Positions 6,445 to 9,585 of a stretch of DNA of 9,585 nucleotides are shown in pieces; the stretch's first letter is position 1, and each line of letters opens with the position of its first letter. Both the position numbers and the translations under genes were made by a program. Origin of the DNA: Phoenicibacter congonensis (GTDB lineage: Bacteria > Actinomycetota > Coriobacteriia > Coriobacteriales > Eggerthellaceae); the NCBI GenBank assembly GCA_030530045.1, contig JAUMVS010000054.1, positions 1-9,585 of the forward strand, in the 5' to 3' direction. A model generated the notes under the pieces. The model worked only from the letters and a program-made list of their open reading frames with translations, was not told the DNA's origin and did not search any database.

Positions 6445-6446
6445 CT

Positions 6447-6474
6447 TTTACCTTTGATTAATGTTCGCTATAAT
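6447..6474 (+). promoter_or_regulatory. Candidate promoter P2 of hipBA
   Basis: A perfect -10 box TATAAT (6469-6474) has TTTACC (6447-6452, four of six matches to the -35 consensus) 16 bp upstream. The -10 is framed by GTTC and GAAC (6463-6466 and 6475-6478), a short inverted repeat. TTTGATTA at 6453-6460 resembles a single half-site of the upstream operators. Confidence 0.6.
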
Positions 6475-6525
6475 GAACCTAAAATGAATTAAGGTACAGA
6501 AATGCGTACGTAAAGTTATAGAGTT

Positions 6526-6819
6526 ATGAAGAAAAGAATTCCAGCACAAGTTTCTAGAGCTCAGCAAGAAATTGCCGACAACTTAAATCTTGCACGTCGA
6601 CAACAGCGAATCTCAGCTGAGGTTTTAGCTGAGCGCAGCAATATGTCTAAGACGACGCTTTACAAAATGCTCAATCACGGAGAGGGCACGCTTGAGAATT
6701 TTTTACGAGTTGCGCGCTGCTTGCACCTTCTTGATGAGATAGTTGAAGCCACCGACCCGCTTAACACCGAAATGGGCAGAATCTATGCGATGAGCGAAGT
6801 TCCTCAGAGGGTCAGGTGA
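6526..6819 (+). CDS. hipB: HipB-like antitoxin and autorepressor (XRE-type helix-turn-helix)
   Basis: A 97-residue protein. HipB-type antitoxins bind the partner HipA kinase and repress their own operon. A helix-turn-helix of XRE type spans about residues 30-62: ISAEVLAERSN, the turn around MSKTT, then LYKMLNHGEGTLENFLRVARCL. The C-terminal tail (about 75-97) is the usual place for contact with the toxin. The ATG at 6526-6528 has only a weak ribosome binding site (AGAG close to the start). The stop lies 5 bp before hipA, so the two genes form a tight pair. The three palindromes at 6322-6407 are the obvious candidates for its operators. The HTH call is firm; the antitoxin role is inferred from its position. 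Confidence 0.87.
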   Translation: MKKRIPAQVSRAQQEIADNLNLARRQQRISAEVLAERSNMSKTTLYKMLNHGEGTLENFLRVARCLHLLDEIVEATDPLNTEMGRIYAMSEVPQRVR

Positions 6820-6824
6820 GCTAG

Positions 6825-8060
6825 GTGCATCTTAAAGTGACGATTACGCATGAAGGAACTGACGTTCACTGTGGTGATTTGTATACCCAAATGCAACGTG
6901 GTCGCGAGTCGGCTATGTTTCGTTATTCTGACTCTTGGCTTACATCTGGGTACGCCCTCTCGCCTGATTTGCCGCTAACGACCGGTTCGTTTTCTTCACA
7001 CGATGGGTTTGCTGATTTGAGGGTTTTTCAAGACTGCATGCCTGACCGGTGGGGAAGAAATCTTTTGGACCGCGACAAAAATCGACGTGCTCGTGAAACT
7101 GGAGATACACCAAGGACACTCGGAGAGGTTGATTACTTAATTGGCGTCAGTGACGTGACTCGTCAAGGTGCGATTAGAGTTTGGGGAGAGGATGGACAAC
7201 CTCTCAGCATGTCTGTAAATGCAGTACCGAGGGAAGTTGACCTCCCTAATCTCCTTGATGCTTCCGACTTAGCGAGCGAAGACTTAACAGCCGATGTTCA
7301 GGATTTGGTTGATGCTGGCTCGAGCCTCGGTGGTGCTAGACCAAAAGCCACCATTCGTGATGCAAGTGGGAATTTGTACATTTGCAAGCTTCCGAAGACC
7401 GATGAGGTTGAAGAACGTGACGTTTGCGCTTGGGAATATGTTGCAATGCAGCTTTCCGAAGACATCGGAATTAATGTAATGCCTTCCAAATTATTGAGAA
7501 TTGGAAAGCGAAGCGTTCTAATCACAAAACGTTTCGATAGGGATGGAGCGGTGAGAATTCCTTACATATCTGGCATGAGTGCCATTTCCGGCAATGATGG
7601 AGGGCGTTACTCTCTTCTTGATTTGGTCGATTTTATTGAACAAGAATGTGCTCGACCCGAAGAGAATCTTCGCGAACTTTGGCTCCGCGCATTGTTCACT
7701 TGCGCAATTGGTAACACCGATAACCACATGCGAAACTATGGATTTTTGAGGCAAAACGACGGATGGGTGCTAGCGCCTCAGTTTGATGTGAATCCAACCA
7801 TGGGGAATTCTTCTAAAATGCTCGCTTCTGCCGTTGATGCTAACGATTATTTTGCTGACGTCGAATTGGTCGTTAAGGTTAGCGAGTTTTATCGAGTGCC
7901 CAAAGAAGAAGCTATCAGGCAATGTGGAGAGGTAGCGGAGGCACTTTCGGGATGGCAAACAATCGCACGAAAGGCTGCCATCGATGAATCTTCAATCGCA
8001 GCCTTTAAACCATGTTTCGAGGCTGGAATTGCAAAGCTTCTCGCCTGTGCCAGTTCCTAA
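6825..8060 (+). CDS. hipA: HipA-like serine/threonine kinase toxin
   Basis: A 411-residue protein, close to the usual HipA length. HipA toxins are kinases; the Escherichia coli enzyme phosphorylates glutamyl-tRNA synthetase and halts translation. Motifs in order: an N-terminal subdomain with CMPDRWGRNLL (71-81); the ATP-binding loop GSSLGGARPK (165-174) with a downstream lysine in YICKLPK (185-191); LITKRFDR (232-239); the catalytic loop GNTDNHMRNYG (296-306) with D299 and N304; and the metal-binding APQFDVNP (317-324) with D321. All key positions are present, so it looks active. The start is the GTG at 6825-6827, 5 bp after hipB, with purine-rich sequence upstream. The substrate cannot be read from sequence. 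It converges with the ATPase gene, with R8 in the 69-bp gap. Confidence 0.93.
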   Translation: MHLKVTITHEGTDVHCGDLYTQMQRGRESAMFRYSDSWLTSGYALSPDLPLTTGSFSSHDGFADLRVFQDCMPDRWGRNLLDRDKNRRARETGDTPRTLGEVDYLIGVSDVTRQGAIRVWGEDGQPLSMSVNAVPREVDLPNLLDASDLASEDLTADVQDLVDAGSSLGGARPKATIRDASGNLYICKLPKTDEVEERDVCAWEYVAMQLSEDIGINVMPSKLLRIGKRSVLITKRFDRDGAVRIPYISGMSAISGNDGGRYSLLDLVDFIEQECARPEENLRELWLRALFTCAIGNTDNHMRNYGFLRQNDGWVLAPQFDVNPTMGNSSKMLASAVDANDYFADVELVVKVSEFYRVPKEEAIRQCGEVAEALSGWQTIARKAAIDESSIAAFKPCFEAGIAKLLACASS

Positions 8061-8109
8061 CGTCCTTCACAATACAAAAGCCGCCCGGTAGGACAGCATT
8101 TTTGATGTT

Positions 8110-8131
8110 TGCACAACGGGGACGATGAGTT
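8110..8131 (+). repeat. Dispersed repeat copy R8
   Basis: TGCACAACGGGGACGATGAG followed by TT. Its last two bases are part of the complement of the ATPase stop codon (TTA at 8130-8132), so repeat and gene overlap. No right-hand arm is present. Confidence 0.85.
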
Positions 8132-9383
8132 AATTTTTCAAACTGTCCTCATTAAGCAGAAAATCGTAGACGCTCATTATCAACACACCGGAATCGTTGT
8201 AGAAAGGTGCAGGTGTGTCTTTTGTGATTATCATTCGCTTGAAAAAATCACCTGTCAGCATGAGGGAACGTTGCTCTTGCTCCATTTTCAGCTCGTCAGG
8301 AATCGCGTAGGCCGACTGGATGTAGTAGCGCTCGCTTCCTTTGTTGCAGACAAAATCAATTTCGAGCTGTTTTCGAACGCTACTGCCTTTGGCGTTTGTG
8401 CTGTTCTGTGTGACAACACCCACGTCAACATTAAAACCACGCATCTTCAGCTCGTTGAAAATTATGTTCTCCATGCTGTGGGTTTCCTCAATTTGGTGGA
8501 AGTTTAGGCGCGCATTGCGAAGCCCCATGTCAGTGAAATAGTACTTCACGGGAGTGTCAATGTACTTTTTGCCTTTTACGTCATATCTCATTGCGCTGTC
8601 AATCAGGAATGAGTCGCAAAGGTAGTCGATGTAGCGTTTGATGGTCGAGTTGCTGATGTTCTTTTTCTTTACAGTTCGGAAGGTTGCAGAAAGTTTTTCG
8701 GGGTTAGTCAACGATCCGATTGCTGAGGAAAGAATGTTTAGCAAGTCTTCTAGTTCTGCTTTGTTACGGATATTATGTCGCCCCACAATGTCCGAAATGT
8801 AGGTTTCCTCGAACAGCGATTTCAAAAAGGCGATTTTTTGATCAGCAGTTTTAAATCCGAGCACCAAAGGAATGCCGCCGTAGAGCATGTACTCATTCCA
8901 GCCGTCTTGCTTTGAGCCTTGGTAAACTGACATAAATTCCGCAAAGCTTAAAGGGTACATATGCACTTCGTCGCCGCGCCCTCTGAATTCTGTAATGACA
9001 TCTTTCGACAGGAAGCGAGCATTGCTGCCTGTCACGTAAACATCCACATTCTTCATGCGAATTAGGCTATTTAGAATCGACTCGAATTCATTAAGCAGCT
9101 GCACTTCGTCGAGCAAGACGTAATACATTTTGTCGTCTTTAATCTGACTTTTAAGGTGTGGAAAGAGAATATTTGGGTCTTGAAACTTTTTGTTCTCGAA
9201 AGAATCGAATGCAATCTCAATAATATGGTCGCTCTCGACGCCTTCGGAGAGAAGATGATTTTTAAAAAGTTCAAAAATGAGATACGACTTGCCGCAACGG
9301 CGCATTCCAGTTATTACTTTTATTAGACCGTTGTGCTTTTTGCTTATGAGTGTGTCTAGATATCTGTCTCTTTTAATCTCCAT
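8130..9383 (-). CDS. AAA_14/DUF4143-family ATPase
   Basis: A 417-residue protein of a widespread but poorly understood family of archaeal and bacterial ATPases. The N-terminal AAA_14 domain shows Walker A GMRRCGKS (26-33), Walker B YVLLDEVQ (88-95), a VTGSNA sensor segment (117-122) and the family segment FRGRGDEVHMYPLSFAEF (about 133-150). The C-terminal DUF4143 region contains an element resembling a PD-(D/E)XK core: E305, then EIDF (341-344), then YYIQS (353-357), where the usual catalytic lysine position is Q356, as I recall for most members. The ATG at 9381-9383 has AGGGGG about 9 nt upstream. The gene stands alone between R8 and R9 with its own strong promoter. No membrane segment is seen. 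Family assignment is firm; its role is not known. Confidence 0.9.
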   Translation of the reverse strand: MEIKRDRYLDTLISKKHNGLIKVITGMRRCGKSYLIFELFKNHLLSEGVESDHIIEIAFDSFENKKFQDPNILFPHLKSQIKDDKMYYVLLDEVQLLNEFESILNSLIRMKNVDVYVTGSNARFLSKDVITEFRGRGDEVHMYPLSFAEFMSVYQGSKQDGWNEYMLYGGIPLVLGFKTADQKIAFLKSLFEETYISDIVGRHNIRNKAELEDLLNILSSAIGSLTNPEKLSATFRTVKKKNISNSTIKRYIDYLCDSFLIDSAMRYDVKGKKYIDTPVKYYFTDMGLRNARLNFHQIEETHSMENIIFNELKMRGFNVDVGVVTQNSTNAKGSSVRKQLEIDFVCNKGSERYYIQSAYAIPDELKMEQEQRSLMLTGDFFKRMIITKDTPAPFYNDSGVLIMSVYDFLLNEDSLKN

Positions 9384-9407
9384 TTGCGATGCCCCCTATT
9401 GAAGATT

Positions 9408-9425
9408 TTTGCAGTAATACGCAAA
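9408..9425. promoter_or_regulatory. Operator-like palindrome downstream of the ATPase promoter
   Basis: TTTGCAGTAATACGCAAA: TTTGC and GCAAA arms with further partial symmetry inside (GTA/TAC). It lies in the predicted 5' leader, just past the expected transcription start. It is the proximal member of a 36-bp imperfect direct repeat (9404-9439 and 9481-9516, 29 of 36 identical by my count). Confidence 0.6.
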
Positions 9426-9438
9426 TTTCTTAAATAGG

Positions 9439-9467
9439 ATTATACCCAGCAAAAGCCTCCTTTTCAA
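9439..9467 (-). promoter_or_regulatory. Sigma-70-type promoter of the ATPase gene
   Basis: Read on the minus strand, TTGAAA (9462-9467) and a perfect TATAAT (9439-9444) are 17 bp apart. Transcription would start near 9432 and give a leader of about 50 nt. It lies between the two related palindromes, which suggests repression or looping. Confidence 0.8.
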
Positions 9468-9484
9468 TAGTGCAATTTCAGATA

Positions 9485-9502
9485 TTTGCAGTATTCCGCA
9501 AA
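9485..9502. promoter_or_regulatory. Operator-like palindrome upstream of the ATPase promoter
   Basis: TTTGCAGTATTCCGCAAA: the distal counterpart of the palindrome at 9408-9425. The centres are 77 bp apart, and the -35 box lies about 17 bp from this site. What binds here is unknown. Confidence 0.6.
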
Positions 9503-9522
9503 AATCTTACATAGAACGATTA

Positions 9523-9553
9523 CTGCACAATGGGGACGATGAGTTCTGTGCAG
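9523..9553 (+). repeat. Dispersed repeat copy R9, fully palindromic ends
   Basis: The most complete copy: CTGCACA (9523-9529) and TGTGCAG (9547-9553) are perfect 7-bp inverted arms around a 17-nt centre containing GGGGACGATGAG. It may represent the ancestral full-length form of the element. Confidence 0.88.
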
Positions 9554-9557
9554 CGCG

Positions 9558-9585
9558 TTATTTAAGGCTTGCTTTGTAGGCTTCG
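9558..9585 (-). CDS. Possible C-terminal codons of another leftward gene
   Basis: From the right edge the minus strand reads EAYKASLK and then TAA (complement at 9558-9560). Eight codons are far too few to prove a gene. The placement, a stop codon 4 bp from a repeat copy, matches that of the other leftward genes in the window. Confidence 0.35.

Noticed and set aside
6502..6513. Three-codon upstream reading frame before hipB (ATG CGT ACG TAA)
   Set aside because: It has an AAGG at fair spacing and is in frame with hipB, but so short a frame occurs easily by chance and nothing else supports a leader-peptide role.
8062..8102. Terminator after hipA
   Set aside because: GTCCT (8062-8066) can pair with AGGAC (8090-8094) before a short T run, but a 5-bp stem with a 23-nt loop is too weak to call.
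203..9553. True integron attC array
   Set aside because: The copies are too short, lack a consistent GTTRRRY core, and no integrase gene is in the window. Only the layout is reminiscent, so it is kept as a hypothesis in the findings rather than annotated.

Overview
This window is a bacterial accessory region that looks like a defence island. It holds a restriction-modification-like operon (a methyltransferase fused to a specificity domain, followed by mcrB and mcrC), an unrecognised small gene, a hipBA-type toxin-antitoxin pair, and an AAA_14/DUF4143 ATPase. Base composition is moderate (mid-40s % GC by eye), ribosome binding sites are ordinary GGAG/GAGG types, and two promoters fit the sigma-70 pattern. 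The organism cannot be fixed from this alone. The HipA resembles actinobacterial-type HipA by my memory of the family, but a transferred island says little about its host.

Layout, left to right. A rightward gene ends at 110 and is closed by an intrinsic terminator (152-176). From 203 onward a short intergenic repeat recurs, always in the same orientation (core TGCACAAYGGGGACGATGAG followed by TT). I count nine clear copies and one degenerate copy. mcrC (223-1581), mcrB (1620-3404) and the methyltransferase (3463-5463) run leftward and are probably one transcription unit reading methyltransferase, mcrB, mcrC. A gene-free stretch (5464-5751) holds the likely methyltransferase promoter, three repeat copies (one degenerate) and a large nested hairpin (5560-5644). 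A leftward 122-residue orphan gene follows (5752-6120). The next gene-free stretch (6121-6525) holds three repeat copies, three near-identical 20-bp palindromes and two candidate promoters. These feed the rightward hipB (6526-6819) and hipA (6825-8060). A leftward ATPase gene (8130-9383) converges on hipA. It has a strong promoter flanked by two related palindromes. A final repeat copy (9523-9553) precedes what looks like the last codons of another leftward gene.

How the parts may work together: McrB and McrC are expected to form a GTP-driven nuclease, and the adjacent methyltransferase with its own target-recognition domain could mark self DNA. HipBA and the ATPase are stand-alone modules of the kind that accumulate in such islands. 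The most unusual signal is the repeat. It sits at both ends of every independent module, is missing inside the mcrBC and hipBA pairs, and lies within about 15 bp of the stop codon of every leftward gene except mcrB, which is followed directly by mcrC. That pattern fits either a shared 3'-end RNA element or a boundary left by modular cassette insertion.
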